Assembly (NCBI GenBank): GCA_003249955.1
Contig: QKHS01000014.1
Span: 1-64,000, forward strand
Origin: Bacteroidales bacterium
GTDB taxonomy: Bacteria; Bacteroidota; Bacteroidia; Bacteroidales; ML635J-15
DNA: 64,000 bases
Reading direction: 5' to 3'
Made by a program: the position numbers and the translations under genes. A model generated the notes under the pieces. That model was not told the origin of the DNA. It worked only from the letters and a program-made list of their open reading frames with translations, and searched no databases. Shown piece after piece: positions 25,668 to 34,622 of this stretch (position 1 is its first letter; each line of letters opens with the position of its first letter).

Positions 25668-26714
25668 ATGTGTGACGATTTTACCATAATATCAGGACCA
25701 TGCAGTGCCGAATCGGAAGAGCAGTTAATAAAGACGGCTTCCGAATTAAAGACATTGGTTAACCCGTCTTATTTCAGGGCAGGAGTATGGAAACCTCGTA
25801 CCCGTCCCGGAAGTTTTGAGGGCGTCGGGTCAAAAGGTCTTGTCTGGTTAAAACGTATTCAGAAAGAATTTGACATGCCGGTGATAACCGAGGCCGGTTG
25901 TGCTTCGCATGTCGAGAAAATTTTAAAGCACGACATCCGTTCTTTCTGGATTGGAGCGAGGACTGTAGCAAACCCGTTTTCGGTTCAGGAAATTGTAAAT
26001 GCCAGTGATGAAAAGGACATAACTGTTTTTGTGAAAAATCCCGTTCATCCCGATATTGAACTTTGGACAGGTGCTATAGAAAGATTTATGGCTGCCGGAA
26101 TAAAAAATGTTTATGCCATACACCGTGGATTCTATCCTTACGAAAAAACACATTTACGAAATATTCCCCGTTGGGAAATTCCTATAGAACTTGCACGCCG
26201 GTTTCCGGGAATTAAAATTATCTGCGACCCCAGTCATATTGCAGGCAAAGTAGAATTTTTACAGGAAATTTCACAGAGATCGATCGATCTTAACATGTGC
26301 GGAATAATGATTGAATCACATTTTAATCCTGTTCAGGCTTTAAGTGACAAAGATCAGCAGATAACCCCGGCAGCACTTAAGGAAATGCTGGCAAAGCTGA
26401 GCTTCCGCTCTGTAAAAGTCGATAGTAATGATTATCGGAGCAAACTTTCGGACATACGTGAAAAGATAGATGTTATTGATTATCAGCTTATTGATATGCT
26501 GGAACACAGATTCAGACTGGTTGATGAAATCGGGAATCTCAAAAAATCACATAATGTCACAATACTGCAGCTTGAGAGATGGAAAAGCATAGTTGAATCG
26601 CGCTTAAATTATGCAAACCCGGATAATATTTCACGTGAGTTTTTGCTTCGTATTCTGCAGATGATTCATAAAGAATCTATTCAGAGGCAAAATGATTTGT
26701 TTGAAAAGGATTAA
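25668..26714 (+). CDS. Bifunctional DAHP synthase / chorismate mutase
   Basis: 348 residues in two domains. Residues 1-260 are a class I beta-type DAHP synthase: ISGPCSAESEEQ, YFRAGVWKPRTRPGSFEG, VITEAGCASHVEKIL, the AIHRGFYPYEK loop, and the Cys/His/Glu/Asp metal residues in ICDPSHIAGK and MIESHFNPVQALSD. Residues about 262-345 are an AroQ-type chorismate mutase (SDIREKIDVIDYQLIDMLEHR). It makes the first intermediate of the shikimate pathway and converts chorismate to prephenate; the fused mutase usually gives feedback control by aromatic end products. Followed by GtrA and a GT-C gene 27 bases downstream, a likely operon without obvious shared function. Confidence 0.95.
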   Translation: MCDDFTIISGPCSAESEEQLIKTASELKTLVNPSYFRAGVWKPRTRPGSFEGVGSKGLVWLKRIQKEFDMPVITEAGCASHVEKILKHDIRSFWIGARTVANPFSVQEIVNASDEKDITVFVKNPVHPDIELWTGAIERFMAAGIKNVYAIHRGFYPYEKTHLRNIPRWEIPIELARRFPGIKIICDPSHIAGKVEFLQEISQRSIDLNMCGIMIESHFNPVQALSDKDQQITPAALKEMLAKLSFRSVKVDSNDYRSKLSDIREKIDVIDYQLIDMLEHRFRLVDEIGNLKKSHNVTILQLERWKSIVESRLNYANPDNISREFLLRILQMIHKESIQRQNDLFEKD

Positions 26715-26741
26715 ATTTAAAACCAAATAGTTTTCGTTATA

Positions 26742-27164
26742 ATGCTTTTGAAATTTATAAAATTCGGTACAATTGGTTTTACCGGGATGCTAATTGATTT
26801 TTCAATTACTTATCTGCTTAAGGAAAAACTAAAATTAAACAAATACTTTGCAAATTCTGCCGGATTTATTATTGCTGCCAGCTCAAACTATTTTCTGAAC
26901 AGAATCTGGACATTCCACAGCCACAATAGCCATGTATTCCTTGAATATTCTGGTTTTCTTATTATTTCGGTCATCGGACTGCTTATCAACAACGGTTTTT
27001 TATATCTGATTGAAAAGAACTTTAGCCTGAGCAAATCGGCGAAGAAACATTTTAAACTTACAATTAACGGAAAGTATGATTTTTACTTTGCAAAATTATG
27101 TGCAATAGTGATTACAACGATATGGAACTTTTTCGCAAATTATTTTATTACTTTTAATTTATGA
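26742..27164 (+). CDS. GtrA family membrane protein
   Basis: 140 residues with four membrane helices and the GtrA pattern: FIKFGTIGFTGMLIDFSITY, then SAGFIIAASSNYFLNRIWTF, and the ending IWNFFANYFITF. GtrA-type proteins flip undecaprenyl-phosphate-linked sugars across the inner membrane for glycan assembly. The loop before the last helix is longer than usual (SAKKHFKLTINGKYDFYFAK). Its stop overlaps the next gene start in ATGA (27161-27164), tying it to the downstream glycosyltransferase. Confidence 0.9.
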   Translation: MLLKFIKFGTIGFTGMLIDFSITYLLKEKLKLNKYFANSAGFIIAASSNYFLNRIWTFHSHNSHVFLEYSGFLIISVIGLLINNGFLYLIEKNFSLSKSAKKHFKLTINGKYDFYFAKLCAIVITTIWNFFANYFITFNL

Positions 27165-28564
27165 TAAAGAAGCAATATCCGGCATATTTTTTTGTAGCGG
27201 CCATATTTCTGATTATTATCAGCCCGAATCTGTTTTCAAACGGCATGTTTATGGACGGGCTTATATATTCCGTAATCTCAAAAAATCTTGCTAACGGATC
27301 GGGTAACTTCTGGGACTTACATTTTACGGAAACTATTTTTCCTCATTTTCACGAACATCCACCTCTGGCATTAGGCCTCGAAGCTGTTTTTTTCAAAATA
27401 CTGGGAGACGGCATCCTTACCGAACGTTTGTATTCTCTGTTAACTTTTATAATCACAGGAATTGTAATTATAAAAATCATGGAATCTGTTACCGAAAATA
27501 CCGGAAAATCAACCGGTTGGCTGGCTCTGTTTTTTTGGATCAGCATTCCTACAGTTGTCTGGGCAGCGTCAAACAACATGCTTGAAAACACTATGATGAT
27601 TTTCACTTCGCTATCTGTTTTATTTGCAATTAAAAGTCTCTACAGACATAAAGCAGGAAATTTGCTTTTATCAGGATTTATGTTGTTTTTGGGATTTATG
27701 TGTAAAGGATTTACATCATTATTTCCGCTTTCGTTCTTTTTCTGGCTGTTTGTGTTTGACAAGAATTTCAAATTCAAACAATTTTTTTACAGAACAGCAA
27801 TTCTTATGCTGACTATAATTTTGTCGTTTGGTCTTATGTTTCTTATATTTCCCGAAAGCTATGACAGCATGCTTGCATATTTTAACAAACAGGTTGTAGG
27901 CGGTATTGTTAAAGGAAATACTGTTGACAGCCGTTTTTATATTGTTAAACAACTTTTGATGGACATTGCACCAATGATGATTATTGCTCTCATTATTTAT
28001 CTGTTAAGCCGTAAAATACAAAAGCCAAAACCTGAAATGCTGTGGGTATGGGTATTTATTGCTTTAGGAGTTTCCGGTGTTTTACCCATAATGATAAGCA
28101 TGAAGCAACGGGGATTTTATATTCTTGCTGCTTTACCGTTTTTTGCTATTGCCGTTTCTGTTTTTGCTTTTCCTGCTGTAAGCCCGCTTGCAGACAGAAT
28201 AAAACATGAGTATGTTTATAAAATATTTAAATATTTGTCAATTATTTTACTGATTACAGGAATCGGATTGAACATTTATCAGATAGGTAGAACAGGCAGG
28301 GATAAAGAAAAAATTGACAATATATATCGTATTGCAGAAGTTGTTCCGCATAATTCTGTCATTTCTGTGCATAAATCCTTTGGCAGCGACTGGGCAATGC
28401 ACGGGTATTTCAGCCGGTTTGCAGAAATTAGTCTTGACCGTAGCCCTGATTATAAATGTAATTACCTTATTGTTCCCAAAGGTTTTTACTCCGAAGAACT
28501 AAATCCTTTTGAAAAACAGCATATTGATTTAAGTCTCTACGATCTGTATATGAGGAAATTATGA
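27161..28564 (+). CDS. GT-C family (GT39-like) membrane glycosyltransferase
   Basis: 467 residues, about ten membrane helices. The early periplasmic loop has FMDGLIYSVISKNLANG and the HFHEHPPLALGLEA segment typical of dolichol/undecaprenyl-phosphate-dependent ArnT/PMT-like enzymes, and a loop with TERLYSLLTF. Such enzymes move a sugar from a lipid carrier to an acceptor on the outer side of the inner membrane. The overlapping GtrA is the natural lipid-sugar flippase for it. Acceptor (lipid A, glycoprotein or glycan) is unknown. Confidence 0.88.
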   Translation: MIKKQYPAYFFVAAIFLIIISPNLFSNGMFMDGLIYSVISKNLANGSGNFWDLHFTETIFPHFHEHPPLALGLEAVFFKILGDGILTERLYSLLTFIITGIVIIKIMESVTENTGKSTGWLALFFWISIPTVVWAASNNMLENTMMIFTSLSVLFAIKSLYRHKAGNLLLSGFMLFLGFMCKGFTSLFPLSFFFWLFVFDKNFKFKQFFYRTAILMLTIILSFGLMFLIFPESYDSMLAYFNKQVVGGIVKGNTVDSRFYIVKQLLMDIAPMMIIALIIYLLSRKIQKPKPEMLWVWVFIALGVSGVLPIMISMKQRGFYILAALPFFAIAVSVFAFPAVSPLADRIKHEYVYKIFKYLSIILLITGIGLNIYQIGRTGRDKEKIDNIYRIAEVVPHNSVISVHKSFGSDWAMHGYFSRFAEISLDRSPDYKCNYLIVPKGFYSEELNPFEKQHIDLSLYDLYMRKL

Positions 28565-28646
28565 TAAAGTTTCTTTGTTTTTAGCAAAATTTAGCAATAT
28601 TTGATTTTCTTTTATTTATTTTTATGCAGAAAATAAAATTATAATT

Positions 28647-29357
28647 ATGAGACTATTACTTATCAGCAATTCGACAAATGCAGGTGAAGCTTACCTTGAT
28701 TATCCAAAGTTTAACATTCGTGATTTTTTAGGCGAAAAACCTGTCAAATGCCTTTTTATTCCTTATGCAGGAGTAACTGTAAACTGGGATGACTATGAAG
28801 CAAAAGTAAAATCAAGGTTTAATGAAGTTGGTCATGATATAATTTCAATCCACCATTTTGCAGATCCTGTAAAGGCTGTTGAAGAAGCAGTTGCGATTGT
28901 TGTTGGCGGAGGTTCTACCTGGAATCTTTTATATCAGGTACATCTTAACAAACTTACAGATGTAATTGTAAAAAAAGTAAAAGCCGGAATGCCATATATC
29001 GGTTGGAGTGCAGGTTCAAATCTTGCGTGTCCTACAATAAAAACGACCAACGATATGCCTATTATTGACCCTATGGGATTCGAAGCATTAAATCTGATAC
29101 CATTTCAGATAAATCCGCACTATCTCGACAAGAATCCTGATGGTCATGGTGGTGAAACACGCGAAGACAGAATAAACGAATTTATGGTTCTTAACCATGA
29201 TATATATATTGCAGGTTTACGTGAGGGCACAATGTTCGTTGTTGAAGGAGAAAAAATGACAATGATTGGAAAACGTAACCTCAGATTATTCAAATACGGA
29301 ACCGAACCTCAGGAAATAGAAGCCGATGCTGACTTTAGTTTCTTGCTGAAGAAGTAA
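28647..29357 (+). CDS. pepE: Dipeptidase E, peptidase family S51
   Basis: 236 residues. Cytoplasmic serine peptidase that releases Asp from Asp-X dipeptides. The nucleophile is S121 in GWSAGSN; the oxyanion and catalytic surroundings include VGGGSTWNLL and NPHYLDKNPDGHGGETREDR. Length and start agree with the family. Monocistronic; a palindrome 60 bases after the stop may end the transcript. Confidence 0.93.
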   Translation: MRLLLISNSTNAGEAYLDYPKFNIRDFLGEKPVKCLFIPYAGVTVNWDDYEAKVKSRFNEVGHDIISIHHFADPVKAVEEAVAIVVGGGSTWNLLYQVHLNKLTDVIVKKVKAGMPYIGWSAGSNLACPTIKTTNDMPIIDPMGFEALNLIPFQINPHYLDKNPDGHGGETREDRINEFMVLNHDIYIAGLREGTMFVVEGEKMTMIGKRNLRLFKYGTEPQEIEADADFSFLLKK

Positions 29358-29417
29358 AAAGATTGCCACGGAAGAACAAATACGTAAACCCTTTATAAAA
29401 TCATATAATATGGTTTA

Positions 29418-29446
29418 ACAGAGATGGAATTTAATTCCATCTCTGT
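29418..29446. repeat. Perfect inverted repeat downstream of pepE
   Basis: A 29-base palindrome with perfect 14-base arms: ACAGAGATGGAATT and AATTCCATCTCTGT around one central T. It is 60 bases beyond the pepE stop. There is no T run after it, so it is not a classical terminator; it could be a transcript-end hairpin or a protein-binding site. Confidence 0.6.
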
Positions 29447-30038
29447 ATCACCTGACATAAAAACCTTTTCACATCACACTACCTCTCACTTTGTGACAGA
29501 AATGATTTTTTTGTCATTTTTAAAATTACCCAAGCCCGAGGTTATTATTAAAAACTTCGTCTCCGCTTGTGTAAAACACACCACCAGGCCCACATATCTC
29601 CGTTTACTTCTTGTTATTGCATAAATTTACCATCCTGTACCGGATAAAAATTTATTGTTAAAGTGCCGTTTGTATCAATTGTTTTAAATGCAGAATTGTA
29701 GTTAAAAACAGTTTAAACGTAATACAGATAAATCTGTGCATTTCTGTAAACTGTTTCAATCCGGAAATGACTCCGGTACTACTAATTCCGTCTTTAATTT
29801 TATTGCGTATTAAAAACGTCAAACTTATAACCGTTTTTTATAAGCTACATTTTATTATCTCAACCTCTTTGTTTTTTCTGGCTTCATCATTTTTTTTATT
29901 TATCCGGTCTTACCAAGTCATTTTTTTGCAATTATTTTTTGTTTTCGTCAACAGTTTAATTAACTTGTTTAGCAAATATAGGATTAGTTTTAATATTAAC
30001 ACTACAATTTAGATAAAATAAATACAAATTTTATTGTA
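29447..30038. other. AT-rich gap without a convincing gene
   Basis: About 590 bases between the pepE palindrome and the XRE operator. Short reading frames on the plus strand (29424-29624 and 29767-30012) have no family resemblance and look like noise. On the minus strand, 29614-29772 reads as a broken beta-strand-like stretch with one in-frame stop at 29713-29715, which could be the relic of a secreted protein (weak). No RNA gene or terminator was recognised. Confidence 0.4.
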
Positions 30039-30055
30039 TTTAGAATATTTCTAAA
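30039..30055. promoter_or_regulatory. Palindromic operator candidate upstream of the XRE regulator
   Basis: TTTAGAA-TAT-TTCTAAA: perfect 7-base arms, spacer of 3. It ends 23 bases before the ATG of the XRE gene, a typical place for an autoregulatory site. Confidence 0.5.
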
Positions 30056-30078
30056 TCGTCAAACAGGGAAAATTAGCA

Positions 30079-30462
30079 ATGATAGCAAGTAAAATATCGC
30101 AAATTCGTAAAATAAGAAAAATTACAGAAAAAGAGCTATCTGCAGAAATCGGTATGAGCATGACCGGATTCAGACAAGCAATGGCTAATGACGATTTTAA
30201 AGTCAGTACACTCATAAATATTGCGAAAGTTTTAAATGTAGATATTGCCTATCTGGTAAAGCCAGAAACTCAGGCTAACTATCCGGATAATAAATTAGTA
30301 AATGAAAAAACCGTGCCTTACGGGTCTTGCGATGGTTGTAATCAGAGAGAAGAACTTTTAAGACAAAAAGACGAAATTATTTCGGATTTGAAATACATGA
30401 TTGAGAGTCTGAAATTAAGTCTGGAACAAAAAGATAAAATTATTGAATCTATCCTGAAATAA
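30079..30462 (+). CDS. XRE-family helix-turn-helix regulator with C-terminal coiled coil
   Basis: 127 residues. The N-terminal 60 residues are a Cro/CI-type HTH: ISQIRKIRKITEKELSAEIG, MSMTGFRQAMANDDFKVSTL, then INIAKVLNVDIAYL. A Cys-rich turn (GSCDGCNQREE) leads to a short coiled coil (about 90-127) probably used for oligomerisation. Many Bacteroidota have such small free-standing regulators; target unknown. The palindrome at 30039-30055 is a likely autoregulatory site. The downstream rbfA has its own promoter. Confidence 0.88.
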   Translation: MIASKISQIRKIRKITEKELSAEIGMSMTGFRQAMANDDFKVSTLINIAKVLNVDIAYLVKPETQANYPDNKLVNEKTVPYGSCDGCNQREELLRQKDEIISDLKYMIESLKLSLEQKDKIIESILK

Positions 30463-30516
30463 TAATAACAGCCTTTAATTCAGATTTTAACCAATTCTCC
30501 TGAAATTCCAGTGTTA

Positions 30517-30544
30517 TTGTAACTCAGTATTTTTACTATTTTTG
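30517..30544 (+). promoter_or_regulatory. Promoter of rbfA
   Basis: TTG at 30517-30519 and TATTTTTG at 30537-30544, spacer 17 bases: both elements of the Bacteroidota housekeeping promoter. The -7 element is 13 bases before the rbfA ATG, so the leader is very short. Confidence 0.65.
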
Positions 30545-30557
30545 TAAAAAATATTAT

Positions 30558-30899
30558 ATGGAACAATCAAAACGACAAACTCAGGTAGGTGGATTAATAC
30601 AGCAGGAACTTGCCAAAATAATTCAGCAGAAATTTAACGGACTTGTTCCCGGCAGATTGCTTACAGTAACTGTTGTAAGGATGAGCTCTGATCTTGGGCT
30701 TGCCAAATGCTACCTTAGTATTTTTCCGTCAACAGACGGAGAAAAAATTATAAAAGAAATAAACAAGAATGTTTCAAAGATAAGATTTGAACTGGGGAAT
30801 TCCGTTAAAAATGATGTTAGAAGAGTTCCTGAACTTGTGTTTTATCTGGACGATAGTCTTGATTACATGGAAAAAATAGATAATGCTTTAAAATCATAA
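30558..30899 (+). CDS. rbfA: Ribosome-binding factor A
   Basis: 113 residues, typical length. Binds the 30S subunit late in maturation of the 16S rRNA 5' region and in cold adaptation. Visible: the KRQTQVGGLIQQELAKIIQ start, the KH-like core VTVVRMSSDLGLAKCYLSIF, and the VRRVPELVFYLDDSLDYM end. The next gene, a LolC/E-like permease, starts three bases after the stop, the standard order in the phylum. Confidence 0.93.
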   Translation: MEQSKRQTQVGGLIQQELAKIIQQKFNGLVPGRLLTVTVVRMSSDLGLAKCYLSIFPSTDGEKIIKEINKNVSKIRFELGNSVKNDVRRVPELVFYLDDSLDYMEKIDNALKS

Positions 30900-30902
30900 T
30901 CT

Positions 30903-32135
30903 TTGAATTTTCCTTTTTACATAGCACGCCGTTATCTCATTTCGAAAAAATCGAGAAATGCAATTAACATTATTTCATTTGTATCGGTTATGGGTGTTGC
31001 TACAGGAACAGCGGCACTTATAATAATTCTTTCTGTTTTTAACGGATTTGATGACTTGCTGCAAAAGCTTTACAATTCATTTGACCCGGATATTAAAATT
31101 ATTTCATCTTCGGGGAAAACATTTGATCCTGACAGTGAATTTGTAAAAAATCTAAAATCATGTGATTTTATTGATGAATATTCGTTCTGTCTGGAAGAAA
31201 ACGCTATGCTGCAATCTGGCGGGAAACAAATTATTGCTACTATAAAAGGCGTTGATGATAAATATCAGAAAGTCACGGGACTTGACACCATGATAGTAAA
31301 AGGAGATTATCTTTTAAAAAACTACGAAGCTCCATGTGGCATTGCCGGACAAGGAATTGCTTACAATCTCGAACTAACTGTTGATTATACATATCCTGTC
31401 AGTGTTTTTATTCCGGGAAGAACCAAAGATTTTAACGGGAACTTTTCTGATGCTACCGACAATATTAATCAATGCCTGGTTTACACTTCAGGAATTTTCT
31501 CTATTCAGCAGGAGTACGATACAAAATATTTTATAATGCCGCTCGACGAAGTTCGCAAGTTGCTCGAATATGAAACAGAGATAAGTTCTGCTGAAATTAA
31601 ACTCAAAAAAAATACAGACGTAGAAAAATCAGTAAGTTCGCTGGAAAATATTCTGGGAAAATCATTTGAAGTTCAGGACAGAAATAAGCAACACGAATAT
31701 GCCTATAAAATTATGCAATCCGAAAAATGGGCAATTTTTATGATTCTGGTTTTTATTCTTTTAATAGCTTCGTTTAATGTCATCGGCTCTTTGACAATGC
31801 TTATAATTGAAAAGAAAAACGATATCAGAATTTTAAAAAGTCTGGGGGCAAATAATAAAGCTATCCGGAATATTTTCTTTCTCGAAGGATTGTTTATTTC
31901 GGCTTCCGGGGCAGTTACAGGGCTTATTATTGGCACAGCAGTTTGTTGGGCACAAATTAAGTTCGGATTGGTTAAACTGGGAACAGGAGGCTCATTTATT
32001 ATTGAGAATTATCCTGTTTTAATGAAATCTGCAGATTTTGTTTATGTTTTTATTACGGTAATGATAATTGGCACTTTTGCTGCCTGGTACCCGGTAAGAT
32101 ATATTACGAAAAAATTTGCGAATATTGAGTATTAG
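30903..32135 (+). CDS. LolC/E-type lipoprotein-releasing ABC permease
   Basis: 410 residues of the FtsX/MacB permease superfamily. N-terminal MNFPFYIARRYLISKK with a membrane helix (about 21-45), a large periplasmic domain (about 50-270) and three C-terminal helices with the FtsX-like segment FNVIGSLTMLIIEKKNDIRI and LKSLGANNKAIRNIFFLEG. Together with an ATPase encoded elsewhere it extracts lipoproteins from the inner membrane. The start is a TTG at 30903-30905: this exact N-terminus is the family one and there is no ATG nearby. Three bases after rbfA. Confidence 0.9.
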   Translation: MNFPFYIARRYLISKKSRNAINIISFVSVMGVATGTAALIIILSVFNGFDDLLQKLYNSFDPDIKIISSSGKTFDPDSEFVKNLKSCDFIDEYSFCLEENAMLQSGGKQIIATIKGVDDKYQKVTGLDTMIVKGDYLLKNYEAPCGIAGQGIAYNLELTVDYTYPVSVFIPGRTKDFNGNFSDATDNINQCLVYTSGIFSIQQEYDTKYFIMPLDEVRKLLEYETEISSAEIKLKKNTDVEKSVSSLENILGKSFEVQDRNKQHEYAYKIMQSEKWAIFMILVFILLIASFNVIGSLTMLIIEKKNDIRILKSLGANNKAIRNIFFLEGLFISASGAVTGLIIGTAVCWAQIKFGLVKLGTGGSFIIENYPVLMKSADFVYVFITVMIIGTFAAWYPVRYITKKFANIEY

Positions 32136-32140
32136 TAATC

Positions 32141-32162
32141 GAAAACGGAAACTCCCGTTTTC
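32141..32162. terminator. Bidirectional hairpin between convergent genes
   Basis: GAAAACGG and CCGTTTTC (perfect 8-base stem, 6-base loop AAACTC) in the 30-base gap between the permease and the minus-strand gene. Lacks a long T run, so it may act as a weak terminator or only as an end-stabilising hairpin. Confidence 0.55.
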
Positions 32163-32165
32163 CGG

Positions 32166-33293
32166 CTATTTCCTGATAAACAGCATCTGATTCTGTTCTC
32201 CGCTTCTCCAGTGATAACCCAAAGAAAAAGGTAATTCTTTAACATTTTCACCACCTTCATCATAAACTTTCTTAAGGTCATTCTGCATAAGATAAGGACT
32301 GGTAAAATCTGAAATAGGCTTTACATAAACGCCGTACAGGTAAGTTTCCCACTTTTCGGGATCATAATACTTATACGGAATTCCCGTATCGTCCTGTAAT
32401 ACGGCTTTACTGCCGGCAAGAATAATATTTCGTATTGTTGTAAAAGTTCCGTAATGCAAAAGATATGAAGCCGATTTAACATATGTGTTTACGTCTCCCA
32501 GATTGCTGAGATATTTATTAAACCCAGGTGTTGGCTTAAACCCTTCATCGGAAATATCGCACCTGAAATATCGGAGTGTTTTAACCTGTTCGGAATCTTT
32601 TGAACTAAAACTTATTGTTACGCATTCGGTTGCAGAAAAACGTCCGGTAATACTTGTAAGCGGCTTAAAGCTTCCGTCAGAAGAAATATATTCATATTTT
32701 ACATCAATAACGGAATGTCCGGTTTGAGCCATAAAAAATACAATCAGCGGAAGAACTCCTTTTACTCTGGCATTGTAAAGATCGGTATTCATACGGCCTG
32801 TTATAAAATAACTTCTCTGGTAAATATCCCGTATTGAGTAATAAAATTTGTCCAGATAATCGGAGAGGTCTGTTTGTTTCATTACCGACAAGTCTGGTAT
32901 TTCTCCCAGTTGTTCCTGCGCAAGAAACAGATAATCTGCAGCATTAGGAAATAATGTATATGCATGTAAAAAATCCGGCCCCGAAAAAGGATAAAATAAT
33001 AATAAAGTGTCGTTAATTTTAGGATTAACTTCGTCGTCGCGCCATGCTGCCATTGGTTTAAGTCTTGTACTGTCCATAAGAGGCCAGTCAACATTTATTT
33101 TTTCCTGATAATTTTTCCAGAAAGTTAAATCAATTGTTGTATCTGTTACTGAAGCAGGAAACTGCTGACCGGTAACAAAAAGTGCAAATTCTTCAAATTT
33201 GTTAATTTGAGTGCTGTCTGACTGAGCAAAAACGGAAATACTGTAACATGATGTTACAATTACGAAAAGCAATGAAAAAAATCCGGTTCTCAT
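32166..33293 (-). CDS. Exported protein of unknown function
   Basis: 375 residues, not recognised. A signal peptide covers about residues 1-23 (ends YSISVFAQ). The body is rich in aromatic and Asp residues, with stretches such as LLLFYPFSGPDFLHAYTLFP and SGEQNQMLFIRK; no catalytic motif is clear and no T9SS sorting domain or lipobox is seen, so it is probably periplasmic. It is not in an operon: the next minus-strand gene upstream starts 67 bases before its own promoter region. Confidence 0.7.
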   Translation of the reverse strand: MRTGFFSLLFVIVTSCYSISVFAQSDSTQINKFEEFALFVTGQQFPASVTDTTIDLTFWKNYQEKINVDWPLMDSTRLKPMAAWRDDEVNPKINDTLLLFYPFSGPDFLHAYTLFPNAADYLFLAQEQLGEIPDLSVMKQTDLSDYLDKFYYSIRDIYQRSYFITGRMNTDLYNARVKGVLPLIVFFMAQTGHSVIDVKYEYISSDGSFKPLTSITGRFSATECVTISFSSKDSEQVKTLRYFRCDISDEGFKPTPGFNKYLSNLGDVNTYVKSASYLLHYGTFTTIRNIILAGSKAVLQDDTGIPYKYYDPEKWETYLYGVYVKPISDFTSPYLMQNDLKKVYDEGGENVKELPFSLGYHWRSGEQNQMLFIRK

Positions 33294-33360
33294 TTTATTG
33301 TGTGTTTGTTAATACAAATATAGTTTTTTTGTTAACACTAAATATCCCTCCTGCGGGGTT

Positions 33361-34446
33361 TTATTCTGCAGTAATCTTACCCAAAGCATAAAAATATGCA
33401 CCCATGCTTATCATCCCGCTGGTATTAAATTCCGAAAACATATAAGCACATCTTGGTTCACTGTCGTAAATAATCCTTTTCTCCGAAAACGGTATTTTAA
33501 TTGTTTTCCCGTGATCTTTCAAAAAGTCTGCCATCTGGTCTTTGTTATTCAGACAAAAAACACGCTGCGAAAGTCTTGAATTTTTACTACCGTCAAGCTT
33601 ATTGAACTCTCTTACCAATTCTTTTTCTATCCCGGGAATTATTAATTCCTTTGCTCCGGCAACTCCGCCACCTATCACAACAATTCCGTCAAAAAGAGTA
33701 ATCATGTTTGCAATTGAATCTCCAATATATCTGCCAAGTTTTTCGTAAGCCATAATTGCAGCTTGTTTGTTCCCGGCAATCTTTCCGGTTCCTATTTCAA
33801 AGATATCTTTTGGCTGAGGGGCATCTTCAGTTTTTATCCCGGCAAAATCCGCATAAAAATATCTTACCGATCTTATGCTAACACCTTCTTCACTGTTAAA
33901 ATCAGGACTTTGTCTGTTCGATGTCGCCCAGATTTCTCCTGCACAAATATTGTCTCCTTTTATTAAAATTCCGTTATGAACAAGTCCGGCTCCAAATCCG
34001 GTTCCTATTGTCATCCCGCATATATTCCTGTATTGTTTGGAACTATTATTAGCCAGCAGTTCTGAGTTAAGAAAAGGTAATGTTCCGGCCAAAGCTTCTC
34101 CGTAAGCGTAAAGATCTCCGTCATTATTAATAAAAACCGGAACATTGAATATCTGCTCCAGCATAGGGCCTAGCGCAACTCCGCCACGAAATGCCGTCAG
34201 ATTATATAAATCTCCGATGATACCTTTGCTAAAATCTGCCGGCCCCGGGAAAGCAAAACTTATTGCATCAACCTTGTCGTCAGATGCAACAGACAGCTCC
34301 GTAAACCCCTCTATAATGGTTTTTAAACATAAGTCCAGATTGTCCCCGTTAGATGGCTTGCGAATACTTTCTCCGCAGAATTTACCATCTTTAATTGCAG
34401 AAAAAACAAAATTAGTTCCTCCTGCATCTAATGTTAAGATATTCAT
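33361..34446 (-). CDS. ROK-family sugar kinase-like protein
   Basis: 361 residues of the ASKHA fold. Phosphate-binding segments: LTLDAGGTNFVFSAI at the start, AFPGPADFSKGIIG, NNDGDLYAYGEALAG, the GMTIGTGFGAGLVHNG adenosine region and VVIGGGVAGAKELI. ROK proteins are either sugar kinases or repressors; the absence of an N-terminal HTH makes this a kinase candidate. The zinc-binding CxCGxxGCxE motif of many ROK members is not visible. The sugar is unknown. Isolated between two intergenic gaps. Confidence 0.85.
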   Translation of the reverse strand: MNILTLDAGGTNFVFSAIKDGKFCGESIRKPSNGDNLDLCLKTIIEGFTELSVASDDKVDAISFAFPGPADFSKGIIGDLYNLTAFRGGVALGPMLEQIFNVPVFINNDGDLYAYGEALAGTLPFLNSELLANNSSKQYRNICGMTIGTGFGAGLVHNGILIKGDNICAGEIWATSNRQSPDFNSEEGVSIRSVRYFYADFAGIKTEDAPQPKDIFEIGTGKIAGNKQAAIMAYEKLGRYIGDSIANMITLFDGIVVIGGGVAGAKELIIPGIEKELVREFNKLDGSKNSRLSQRVFCLNNKDQMADFLKDHGKTIKIPFSEKRIIYDSEPRCAYMFSEFNTSGMISMGAYFYALGKITAE

Positions 34447-34571
34447 ATCGCCTTTTAAATAACCGAATCAAAAGTAAATAAAAAGTGTGAACTTTTGTCC
34501 TTATCAGGCATAAAAATATGCTCTGTGCGGATATTTTAAATGACTGTAAATTATAATTATACTTTTGAAAA

Positions 34572-34601
34572 TTGCCGTATCACTGATATTTCTTATATTT
34601 G
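34572..34601 (+). promoter_or_regulatory. Promoter of the Crp/Fnr regulator gene
   Basis: TTG at 34572-34574 and TATATTTG at 34594-34601 (spacer 19). The expected transcript start lies about 15 bases before the ATG at 34623; the TTG at 34617 is only 6 bases upstream and not needed. Confidence 0.65.
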
Positions 34602-34622
34602 TAAAAAAATACTTAATTGCTT

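Noticed and set aside
29424-29624. 66-residue plus-strand frame after pepE
   Set aside because: Begins inside the palindrome and has no family, coding bias or promoter.
29767-30012. 81-residue Phe/Leu-rich plus-strand frame
   Set aside because: Consists of T-rich codons expected from AT-rich noncoding DNA; no start context.
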